Shown: piece by piece, positions 1 to 5,169 of the stretch
Layout of the letters: every line of letters begins with the position of its first letter
Numbering within the stretch: the first letter of the stretch is position 1
Assembly (NCBI GenBank): GCA_016867655.1
Contig: VGJA01000079.1
Location: forward strand, 1-5,359
Direction: 5' to 3'
DNA: 5,359 nucleotides
DNA from: Candidatus Altarchaeales archaeon
Lineage (GTDB): Archaea > Altiarchaeota > Altiarchaeia > IMC4 > SCGC-AAA252-I15
Program-made: the position numbers and the translations under genes
Notes under the pieces: generated by a model
Told to the model about the DNA's origin: nothing
Databases searched by the model: none
What the model saw: only the letters and a program-made list of their open reading frames with translations

Positions 1-1
1 T

Positions 2-475
2 TTCAACATAAAAATAGGGCAATACGTGAAAGTAGATGAAGTGGCAGTAAAAGAAGACCTCAAGACAACAATACTGAGAAAACTAGGGCTAACTCCACTA
101 AAATTTGAAGAAGGACAGCACTTCGGGATGAAACTGAAGATAAACGCAGACTCCAACGAAACACTCCTTGGTTTAGAATACTCAAACATGCTGTTCACAG
201 ACATAAGGCCGTCAAACACCAAAAAGTATCCCTTGGTGTTCACCTACACCAGCTCCGAAGGGGACAAAAAGACGATAAAAAAATACCTGCTAAACGACGC
301 CAAAGAAATAGAATTGGCGGGAACCATAAGCGAAATAACAGTCTCAAGAAACTCGCCGCGCAGCGTGGCAGAATCAATACGCATTACTTTGTTCAACAAC
401 ACAAACCAGGACACAGACAAGCCGCTTGAAACAGTCAACCACAGGATAGTGATATGCAGCAAGTGGGGGTGCTGA
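2..475 (+). CDS. Hypothetical protein, C-terminal part (5' end outside window)
   Basis: The reading frame is open from the second base of the window to a TGA at 473-475, giving about 157 residues. A GTG at 26 could be taken as a start. However, the frame continues upstream of it without a stop (FNIKIGQY before the GTG valine) and there is no promoter or ribosome-binding site in the 25 available bases, so I treat the gene as cut by the window edge. I do not recognise the family. The visible part is soluble, mixed charged and polar, with alternating hydrophobic patterns that suggest beta strands (for example LLGLEYSNMLFTDI and IRITLFNN). It has no membrane segment, has two N-glycosylation sequons (NET, NNT), and ends with a close cysteine pair, CSKWGC. 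The next gene starts 52 bp later behind its own TATA box, so the two are probably separate transcription units. A surface or extracellular role would fit the neighbourhood but is only a guess. Confidence 0.7.
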   Translation, partial: FNIKIGQYVKVDEVAVKEDLKTTILRKLGLTPLKFEEGQHFGMKLKINADSNETLLGLEYSNMLFTDIRPSNTKKYPLVFTYTSSEGDKKTIKKYLLNDAKEIELAGTISEITVSRNSPRSVAESIRITLFNNTNQDTDKPLETVNHRIVICSKWGC

Positions 476-482
476 AAGAAAG

Positions 483-498
483 CTATATAAACATATAG
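483..498 (+). promoter_or_regulatory. TATA-box promoter(s) of the 528-1697 gene
   Basis: The 52-bp gap before the ATG at 528 is very AT-rich. It holds CTATATAA (483-490) and, overlapping its end, AAACATATA (489-497). Archaeal TATA boxes are centred about 26-27 nt upstream of the transcription start. The first would therefore start RNA near 514 (leader of about 14 nt) and the second near 522 (an almost leaderless mRNA). The sequence does not decide between them. There is no Shine-Dalgarno motif before the ATG, which fits a very short leader. Confidence 0.55.
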
Positions 499-527
499 TA
501 TTAATTATACAGTAATATACCCAAAAC

Positions 528-1697
528 ATGAAAGCAAAAACACTAACTGCAATACTCCTACTCCTACTATCGCAAAACGCGCTCTCAATAGGGATATCCC
601 CCGCAGGAGCATCATTCAACAATATGGCCCGCGGGGGCTATGGAGAAAAAGTCTTGGTGCTGAGCAACGCAGGCGACAGCGATTTGTTAGTGGCTGCAAA
701 ACTGGAAGGCGAAGCCGCGCCCTGGATAACCCTACAGCCGAATCTCATAAACAACACGTTGGGAAAAAAATCAACATTGCCTTTTAAAGTAAAAATAATG
801 CTGCCGCCGCAGATAAGCGTTGGAACCTACAGCGCAACCCTCCTAATTTCCACCCTAAACATGGAAGGTGCTTCCACCGGAGGCGGGTCTGGCGCAAAGT
901 TCATGCCTGGAGTCATAGTGCCAATAAAAGTGGACATCACCGGCGAAGAACTCATGGACTACGACATAACGGGATTCACAGTAAGCGACGCAGAGATAGA
1001 CGAGGCGGTAGACTATACAGTGCAAATAAAAAACAAGGGCAACGTCCAGATAATACCAAACATAACCGTTGAAATACTGAACCAAGACAAGAGCACAACC
1101 CTCAAAACTGGTGAGGTTGACATGGCGCCCATACTCCCCACAACAGAAGAAATGATACGAGGTTCAATAAACTCCGAAGGACTGAAGACCGGGAAATACT
1201 GGCTTAAGATTACAGGGTATCTGAGGGGAAAGGTTCTGACAAAAAAAGAAGTAGACTTCAAAATACTGGAAACGGGAACCATATCCATAGAAGGCGTTTT
1301 AAGCGACTTGATAGTGGCAAGAAAGGCCGCGCCGGGCGACAAAATAAAGATTACAGTTTACTTCAACAACACCTGCCTTAAAGTCCTGCAGGCAAAGTCG
1401 TCTTGCGAGATATTCAAAGCAGGAAAGCTTTTGGACACAGTCGAAAGCAGCCAGCTTAGGGTTGACCCAGGAGTTGCCGGAGAACTGGTCTCATACTACA
1501 CGCTGTCTGACATGGGCCAGTATGAGCTAAAATGCAGGGCGTACTACCACAACAAACAAACCGACATGGTTGAAAGAATCGTGACTGTGGAGCCTGAAAG
1601 CCAGGTAGACTACATGGCATACCTAATATATGCGCTCATAGTACTGACGACCATAATCCTGGCGTACACGATATACAGCAGGTACAAGCGGAGGTGA
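528..1697 (+). CDS. Secreted, membrane-anchored Ig-like domain protein (paralogue 1)
   Basis: The protein has 389 residues. A signal peptide covers about residues 1-20 (KAK, a leucine-rich core, then ALS before IGISP). Three beta-sandwich-like domains follow: about 21-138 with RGGYGEK (35-41) and ending in ITGEE (137-141); about 142-248 with NKGNV (169-173) and ILPTT (202-206); and about 250-355 with cysteines 283, 293 and 336. A single membrane helix lies at about 363-384, then a short basic tail (SRYKRR). The predicted topology is therefore outside the cell with the C-terminus anchored. It is clearly paralogous to the protein at 3008-4243: the same domain order and the blocks IG[IV]SP, RGGY.EK, FMPG[VI]IV, ITGEE, GNV.I.P, ILPTT and VDY before the helix. 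The folds resemble CARDB/NEW3-type Ig domains, and the overall plan resembles bacterial DUF916-DUF3324 (WxL-interacting) proteins. No catalytic residues are evident. The likely role is structural or chaperone-like at the cell surface; the exact function is unknown. Confidence 0.85.
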   Translation: MKAKTLTAILLLLLSQNALSIGISPAGASFNNMARGGYGEKVLVLSNAGDSDLLVAAKLEGEAAPWITLQPNLINNTLGKKSTLPFKVKIMLPPQISVGTYSATLLISTLNMEGASTGGGSGAKFMPGVIVPIKVDITGEELMDYDITGFTVSDAEIDEAVDYTVQIKNKGNVQIIPNITVEILNQDKSTTLKTGEVDMAPILPTTEEMIRGSINSEGLKTGKYWLKITGYLRGKVLTKKEVDFKILETGTISIEGVLSDLIVARKAAPGDKIKITVYFNNTCLKVLQAKSSCEIFKAGKLLDTVESSQLRVDPGVAGELVSYYTLSDMGQYELKCRAYYHNKQTDMVERIVTVEPESQVDYMAYLIYALIVLTTIILAYTIYSRYKRR

Positions 1698-1715
1698 TTC
1701 AGTTTCCACGGGTTT

Positions 1716-1730
1716 TCCCCCTAACGGGGA
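1716..1730 (+). other. Hairpin in the 3' UTR of the 528-1697 gene
   Basis: TCCCC (1716-1720) pairs with GGGGA (1726-1730) around the loop CTAAC. It lies 18 nt after the stop codon and is the first of several hairpins. A T-run (1713-1716) lies directly upstream of it, not downstream as in a bacterial intrinsic terminator. Confidence 0.45.
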
Positions 1731-1731
1731 T

Positions 1732-1812
1732 CTGTCCCTCGTAAGGGTGTCCCTGAAGGGACATGTCTTTGGAAGACACATGCACCTGAACGAGGTGCAC
1801 CTTCGGGGACAG
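1732..1812 (+). ncRNA. Candidate multi-branched structured RNA element
   Basis: This 81-nt segment folds on paper into a closed multi-branch structure. CTGTCCC (1732-1738) pairs perfectly with GGGACAG (1806-1812). Inside are three nearly back-to-back hairpins: TGTCCC/GGGACA around TGAA (1748-1763), TGTCTT/AAGACA around TGG (1764-1778), and TGCACCT/AGGTGCA around GAACG (1781-1799). All stems are perfect Watson-Crick pairs of 6-7 bp. A competing small hairpin, CCCT/AGGG (1736-1747), would break the closing stem. The region is GC-rich between AT-rich neighbours and has no credible ORF. It follows the 528-1697 stop by 34 nt, so it could be a 3' UTR structure, an independent small RNA, or a palindromic repeat element. 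I do not recognise a named RNA family. It is not a tRNA: there is no T-loop and the arm sizes do not match. Strand is uncertain because palindromes fold on both strands. Confidence 0.4.
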
Positions 1813-1823
1813 TTTTCGGTTTT
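1813..1823 (+). terminator. Possible T-tract terminator after the hairpin cluster
   Basis: Two T4 tracts (1813-1816 and 1820-1823) follow the closing stem of the hairpin element. Archaeal RNA polymerase can terminate at T-rich non-template tracts, and hairpins followed by Ts also fit a bacterial-style terminator. Either could end the 528-1697 transcript before the repeat array. The tracts are short, so this is a weak call. Confidence 0.3.
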
Positions 1824-1826
1824 CAG

Positions 1827-2042
1827 CCGTTAAATTAAGTATATAGGGTTTTAAGTCGGGCCGTTAAATTAAGTATATAGGGTTTTAAGTCGGGCCGTTA
1901 AATTAAGTATATAGGGTTTTAAGTCGGGCCGTTAAATTAAGTATATAGGGTTTTAAGTCGGGCCGTTAAATTAAGTATATAGGGTTTTAAGTCGGGCCGT
2001 TAAATTAAGTATATAGGGTTTTAAGTCGGGCCGTTAAATTAA
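1827..2042 (+). repeat. 34-bp tandem repeat array, six perfect copies plus a partial seventh
   Basis: Copies start at 1827, 1861, 1895, 1929, 1963 and 1997. All six are identical over 34 bp with no spacers. A seventh starts at 2031 and matches for 12 bp before decaying. Each unit begins CCGTTAAATTAAG, contains AAGTATATA at unit positions 11-19, and ends GGGTTTTAAGTCGGG. The 34-bp period is not a multiple of three and each unit has several in-frame TAA codons, so it is non-coding. The block GGTTTTCAG just upstream (1818-1826) resembles the end of a unit (GGTTTTAAG) and may be an eroded earlier copy. The array lies directly upstream of the surface-protein operon. The TATA-like core suggests a multiplied promoter or a protein-binding array. 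Identity of the copies points to recent expansion or homogenisation, and copy number may vary between cells or be mis-assembled. Confidence 0.95.
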
Positions 2043-2050
2043 ATATGTTA
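2007..2050 (+). promoter_or_regulatory. Probable promoter region of the 2074-4954 operon
   Basis: The last full repeat carries AAGTATATA at 2007-2015. A start about 27 nt from the centre of its TATATA would fall near 2040, giving a leader of about 34 nt to the ATG at 2074. The decayed seventh copy has TTAAATATGTTA at 2039-2050; if that works as a weaker TATA box it would start RNA near 2072, almost leaderless. Both are possible. The five upstream copies of AAGTATATA could also initiate transcripts, each starting inside the next copy. No Shine-Dalgarno sequence precedes the ATG. Confidence 0.5.
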
Positions 2051-2073
2051 ATTTATCGTTGAAAAAAATAAAA

Positions 2074-3000
2074 ATGAAAAACGAAGTAAAAATACCGGTA
2101 TACATGGTTCTTGGAATAACAACCTCAATCATACTATCTCTGTTCATAATCTTAATAACCCTGCCAGTGGAAACACAAGCAGACGTAGGACAACTGAACT
2201 TCACAGTAGGAAACGCAGCGCCCACAGTAGGGACAGTAACCTGCGGTCATCCTACACTAGCAGAAGTCACAGACTACGCTGCAGTATGTTATGCAACGCT
2301 AACTGACACAAACGGATATCAAGACATATTAACATGCAATGGATCCTTCTACAAGACTACTGCAGGACTAGCAGGATCAGAAGACAAAAATGTCAGATAC
2401 GGCAACAGCACTTGCATCCTCTACGGAGGCAGCGGAAACGACGTAACCTGCAACTGCACGTTCTACATGAAATACTACGCAGACGGAGGCGTGGAGTGGA
2501 GCGGCAAGCTCATGGCAATAGACGGGACAGGAGAAACAGGCACCGCCACAGGCACCGTAAACTTGGAAAGCAATAAAGCAATAATGCTGCCTGTAGGCAA
2601 CGTACTTTGGGGTACTCTAACGGTAAATACACCGTATGCATTCAATGCCGGCAACATTACTCGGGCAAACAATACAGGAAACGTCAACGTGACCCTGGCA
2701 GTCCAAGCAGCGTCAGGCACAATGACATGTGCTCCATCGCCAGCGAACGTGAACTGCAATCAAATCAAAGTTTTGAATGCAACCGGCGCTTACGCAAGTG
2801 GTCTGGCTTTGTCAGAAGGCGCGCAAAACCTGCAGTTAGCTGGGATGGACAACATGTGGCTTGACAACGTAAATGATGACGCCCCCTACACATTGGACAA
2901 CCGGACAGCATACTGGGCGATAAACGTTCCAACTGGAGTAAACGGAACCTGCACAATCACAATAAACCAACTCGCAGCTGACGCATTAGCTGGCACCTAA
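2074..3000 (+). CDS. Secreted Cys- and sequon-rich surface glycoprotein, TasA/WxL-like C-terminal domain
   Basis: I place the start at the ATG at 2074 (308 residues). An in-frame TTG at 2059 would add five residues (MKKIK) but is a weaker codon. A hydrophobic stretch at about 7-31 followed by VETQA (32-36) looks like a signal peptide with cleavage after residue 36, or an uncleaved N-terminal anchor. The mature part has no other membrane segment. It has nine cysteines (57, 72, 88, 114, 126, 128, 219, 228, 293) and ten N-X-S/T sequons, which suggests an extracellular, disulfide-bonded, glycosylated protein. The N-terminal half (about 37-165) is an Ig-like region with six of the cysteines. The C-terminal half (about 170-308) runs VLWGTL (177-182), NTGNV (200-204) and AYWAINV near the end. 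This pattern resembles TasA/camelysin or WxL-type beta domains, but the resemblance is by eye. It is the first gene of the operon, and its partner at 3008 starts 7 nt after its stop. A fibre or surface-layer subunit is plausible. Confidence 0.8.
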   Translation: MKNEVKIPVYMVLGITTSIILSLFIILITLPVETQADVGQLNFTVGNAAPTVGTVTCGHPTLAEVTDYAAVCYATLTDTNGYQDILTCNGSFYKTTAGLAGSEDKNVRYGNSTCILYGGSGNDVTCNCTFYMKYYADGGVEWSGKLMAIDGTGETGTATGTVNLESNKAIMLPVGNVLWGTLTVNTPYAFNAGNITRANNTGNVNVTLAVQAASGTMTCAPSPANVNCNQIKVLNATGAYASGLALSEGAQNLQLAGMDNMWLDNVNDDAPYTLDNRTAYWAINVPTGVNGTCTITINQLAADALAGT

Positions 3001-3007
3001 AAACAAA

Positions 3008-4243
3008 ATGAAAAACCACAGACTAACACTAACGGCAATCTGCATAATAACACTGTTCTTAATAACAAATGTTTCAGCCATAGGCGTAAGCCCAGGCACA
3101 GTAGCCTTCAGCCGGATGGTCCGCGGCGGATACGCAGAAAAAACTCTGGCCATAAGCACGGCAGGAGATGAAGACTTGATTCTTAAAATAGAGGCCACTG
3201 GAGACGTAAAAGATTGGCTGACCTTCGAACCCAGCGGAAGCCAAATACTATTGCCCAAAAAATCTGTAAAACCCATTTTGGTGAAAATAGCAGTTCCAAG
3301 CACGGCCAGAAACGGCCTCTATGAAGGCAACATAATGGTATCAACACTATACCAGGGAGGTGAAGGCGGAGAAGTCTCAGGCGCCAGATTCATGCCAGGA
3401 ATCATAGTAAAAGTACAGCTGACAATAACAGGAGAAGAAGTAGCGGGCTATGAAATAAAATCCGTTTCAGTCAAAGACACGGAACAAGGCTACCCAGCTG
3501 AATTCCTTGTGAATGTTGAGAACATTGGAAACGTCATCATAACGCCCAAACTGCACATAACAATATTAAACAGCGAGAGAAAGGAGACAGGTAAAATCCT
3601 GGACTACTCTGAGACGACAATATTGCCCACAACATCAAAGCAGTTTTCGATAAAAATGCCAACCAAAGGCATGGAAGTGGGGGCTTACTACGCTAAGATA
3701 ACCTCAGACATGGGCGACGAGCAGACCATGTTCTTCCAACTGCTTGCTCCTGGAACACTGGCGATAAAAGGAACCTTGGAGCAGATTTCCCTGAACAAGA
3801 TATGGGTCAAGCCAAATGAAATAGTGAAAGTCGAGGGGGCTTTCAAAAACGAAGGCGAAGTGATAATAGAACAGTCAGCCAAAATAAGATGCGAAGCCCA
3901 TTTGATAGATCCCCAGTACAACACAAAGGCCTTGGTGAAGCAGTTTGAGGGAGCAGACGCCATGACAGTCCCCATAGGCGGGGAAGTAAGTCTGGACACT
4001 TCTTTCACGCCAGAAAAGTCTGGGAGATATTCAATAGAATGCTTTGCAATATACAGCGGAAAGAGGACAGACGTCAAAAGCACGATACTAAACGTACTTC
4101 AAGAGCCAGTCGACTACACCATATACTACATTCTGATAGGCGCCATCGTGGTTGCCATAGTGTTCTACATCACAAGGCTGAGCGACGACGGCAGGACTAG
4201 AAGGTTTAGGCGCATGTGGGGCGACTACCTGAACATAAAGTAA
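3008..4243 (+). CDS. Secreted, membrane-anchored Ig-like domain protein (paralogue 2)
   Basis: The protein has 411 residues. A signal peptide covers about 1-24, ending VSA before IGVSP (25-29). Domain 1 runs to about 139 with RGGYAEK (39-45) and ends in ITGEE (140-144). Domain 2 has NIGNV (172-176) and ILPTT (205-209) and runs to about 250. Domain 3 runs to about 365 with two cysteines, 295 and 345, at positions matching 293 and 336 of the 528-1697 protein and likely to form a disulfide. A membrane helix follows VDY at about 371-388. The tail of about 22 residues is longer than in its paralogue and basic (GRTRRFRRMW). Domain plan and motifs match the protein at 528-1697, so the two arose by duplication. 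It lies 7 nt after the surface-glycoprotein gene and 6 nt before the KaiC-like gene. By analogy with bacterial DUF916/DUF3324 proteins beside WxL proteins, it may anchor, fold or assemble its upstream neighbour. That analogy is inferred. Confidence 0.85.
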   Translation: MKNHRLTLTAICIITLFLITNVSAIGVSPGTVAFSRMVRGGYAEKTLAISTAGDEDLILKIEATGDVKDWLTFEPSGSQILLPKKSVKPILVKIAVPSTARNGLYEGNIMVSTLYQGGEGGEVSGARFMPGIIVKVQLTITGEEVAGYEIKSVSVKDTEQGYPAEFLVNVENIGNVIITPKLHITILNSERKETGKILDYSETTILPTTSKQFSIKMPTKGMEVGAYYAKITSDMGDEQTMFFQLLAPGTLAIKGTLEQISLNKIWVKPNEIVKVEGAFKNEGEVIIEQSAKIRCEAHLIDPQYNTKALVKQFEGADAMTVPIGGEVSLDTSFTPEKSGRYSIECFAIYSGKRTDVKSTILNVLQEPVDYTIYYILIGAIVVAIVFYITRLSDDGRTRRFRRMWGDYLNIK

Positions 4244-4249
4244 CTGAAG

Positions 4250-4954
4250 ATGGACAGGGTTAAAACAGGCATTCCAGGAGTTGACGAGATTCTCAACGGC
4301 GGCTTGATTCAAAACAGCGTTACAATCATTTCGGGGTCTCCTGGAATAGGAAAAAGCAACTTTGCGATGCAGTACCTCTACAACGGCGCCTCCCAGTACA
4401 ACGAGCCCGGGGTTTACATAACAGTCGAGGACACGCCCGAAAAGGTGAGGGAGTATGCCAGAGCTTTCGGCTGGGATTTGGAGAAGTATGAAAAGGAGGG
4501 CAAGCTTGAGATTGTTGCCCAGCCGATTTACAGCGACGAAAAGCAGAAGAAGGCGGAGGCCAAAAAAGAGACGCTGGCAGGCACCATAAAGAGGCTGAAC
4601 GCCAAGCGCGTTGTTTTGGATTCAGTCACATTGTTCAAGTACCTCTTTCCGGATGAAATCTCCAGGAGGGTTAACATATTGAACTTCGTCAAGATGGTCA
4701 AGGACCTTGGCTGCACCACCATCCTAGTGGCGGAGCAGCACGAGTCCACGCCAAGCATAACCTACGCAGACGAACACTTCCTTGCAGACGGCTTGATGAT
4801 AATGTTCTGGCTACAGCACAAGGAAAAGCACGAGCGTTGTTTCAGGGTTGTTAAAATGCGCGGCTCTCCGATAAACCCTGACATAAGGCCTATGGACATA
4901 ACAGACAAGGGCATTATCATATACCCCACACAAGTGCCGTTGTCCTTAGAGTAA
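4250..4954 (+). CDS. KaiC-like RecA-superfamily ATPase, single domain
   Basis: This 234-residue cytoplasmic protein covers one KaiC/RecA ATPase domain with no signal peptide or membrane helix. It begins with the family signature TGIPGVDEILNGG (6-18). The Walker A loop is GSPGIGKS (29-36, Lys35 and Ser36). The strand YITVED (56-61) places Glu60-Asp61 where KaiC carries its catalytic Glu-Glu pair. Walker B is RVVLDS (120-125, Asp124). AEQHE (161-165) follows a later strand, and KMRGSPINPDIRPMDITDKG near the end matches the conserved KaiC C-terminal region. The protein should bind and hydrolyse ATP and probably oligomerise. Clock KaiC has two such domains; single-domain archaeal relatives are mostly uncharacterised, and ArlH of the archaellum is a more distant one. 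Its ATG lies 6 nt after the preceding stop, so it is likely co-transcribed with the two surface-protein genes. It uses more AAG, GAG and GTT codons than the A-rich genes before it. A signalling or assembly-control role is possible but unproven. Confidence 0.92.
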   Translation: MDRVKTGIPGVDEILNGGLIQNSVTIISGSPGIGKSNFAMQYLYNGASQYNEPGVYITVEDTPEKVREYARAFGWDLEKYEKEGKLEIVAQPIYSDEKQKKAEAKKETLAGTIKRLNAKRVVLDSVTLFKYLFPDEISRRVNILNFVKMVKDLGCTTILVAEQHESTPSITYADEHFLADGLMIMFWLQHKEKHERCFRVVKMRGSPINPDIRPMDITDKGIIIYPTQVPLSLE

Positions 4955-5136
4955 AGCTTCTGGTCAACTACATTTACTTTGCTATAACAATTCATGTGTT
5001 TCTAATGCCCAGTTTTCTTGCCCAGACAGGTTATGGCAGGCAGGCCTCGAAATTCCATTTTTAAGAATCATGTTGTCCTGCTTGCTTGCCAGAATAAGTC
5101 AGGAAAAGCAGGCGGCAACCCCCTATTTGCGTAGAT
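4955..5136. other. Intergenic region with overlapping inverted repeats
   Basis: There is no credible gene here. Short T-runs (for example 5013-5016 and 5058-5062) could terminate the upstream operon. TGCCCAG occurs twice (5006-5012 and 5019-5025). Two inverted repeats share bases. TGGCAGGCAGGC (5034-5045) pairs with GCTTGCTTGCCA (5080-5091), 12 bp with two G-U wobbles in RNA. CCTGCTT (5077-5083) also pairs perfectly with AAGCAGG (5106-5112), extended by GTTG/CAAC (5072-5075 with 5116-5119) across a small internal loop. Because bases 5080-5083 serve both, the two folds exclude each other. Confidence 0.5.
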
Positions 5137-5146
5137 AAGTATATAT
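5137..5146 (+). promoter_or_regulatory. TATA-box promoter of the 5170 gene, leaderless
   Basis: AAGTATATAT lies at 5137-5146, with TATATA centred about 27 nt before the ATG at 5170. This is the standard archaeal TATA-to-start distance, so transcription would begin at or next to the A of the start codon and give a leaderless mRNA. That agrees with the absence of a Shine-Dalgarno sequence. Its first nine bases are identical to the core of the 34-bp repeat. Confidence 0.7.
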
Positions 5147-5169
5147 CTCTTGGTTCACATATTTACACG

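Noticed and set aside
26..475. GTG at 26 as the start of the first gene
   Set aside because: The frame stays open to the window edge, and no promoter or ribosome-binding site precedes the GTG, so an upstream start is more likely.
1013..1342. 109-residue minus-strand ORF opposite paralogue 1
   Set aside because: It is a shadow of the conserved + strand gene. Nothing in it resembles a known protein and no start signals support it.
1732..1812. tRNA-like cloverleaf
   Set aside because: The closing stem is 7 bp and there are three arms, but there is no TTC-type T-loop, no 7-nt anticodon loop, and loop sizes are 3-5 nt. It is not a tRNA.
1827..2042. CRISPR array
   Set aside because: The 34-bp units are directly adjacent with no unique spacers, and there are no cas genes in the window.
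1698..2073. Insertion sequence or transposon remnant
   Set aside because: No transposase fragment, terminal inverted repeat pair or target duplication is visible around the hairpins and repeats. A non-autonomous palindromic element cannot be excluded but is not shown.
2334..2576. Arg-rich 80-residue ORF on the + strand inside the glycoprotein gene
   Set aside because: It overlaps a well-supported secreted protein in another frame. Its long arginine-rich, low-complexity composition is a by-product of the A- and G-rich codons of the real frame.
2059..3000. TTG at 2059 as the start of the surface glycoprotein
   Set aside because: An ATG five codons later (2074) gives a complete signal peptide and is a stronger start codon. 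The TTG has no supporting ribosome-binding site.
3688..4083. 131-residue minus-strand ORF opposite paralogue 2
   Set aside because: The + strand frame has conserved domains and motifs shared with its paralogue. The antisense ORF has no recognisable features or promoter.
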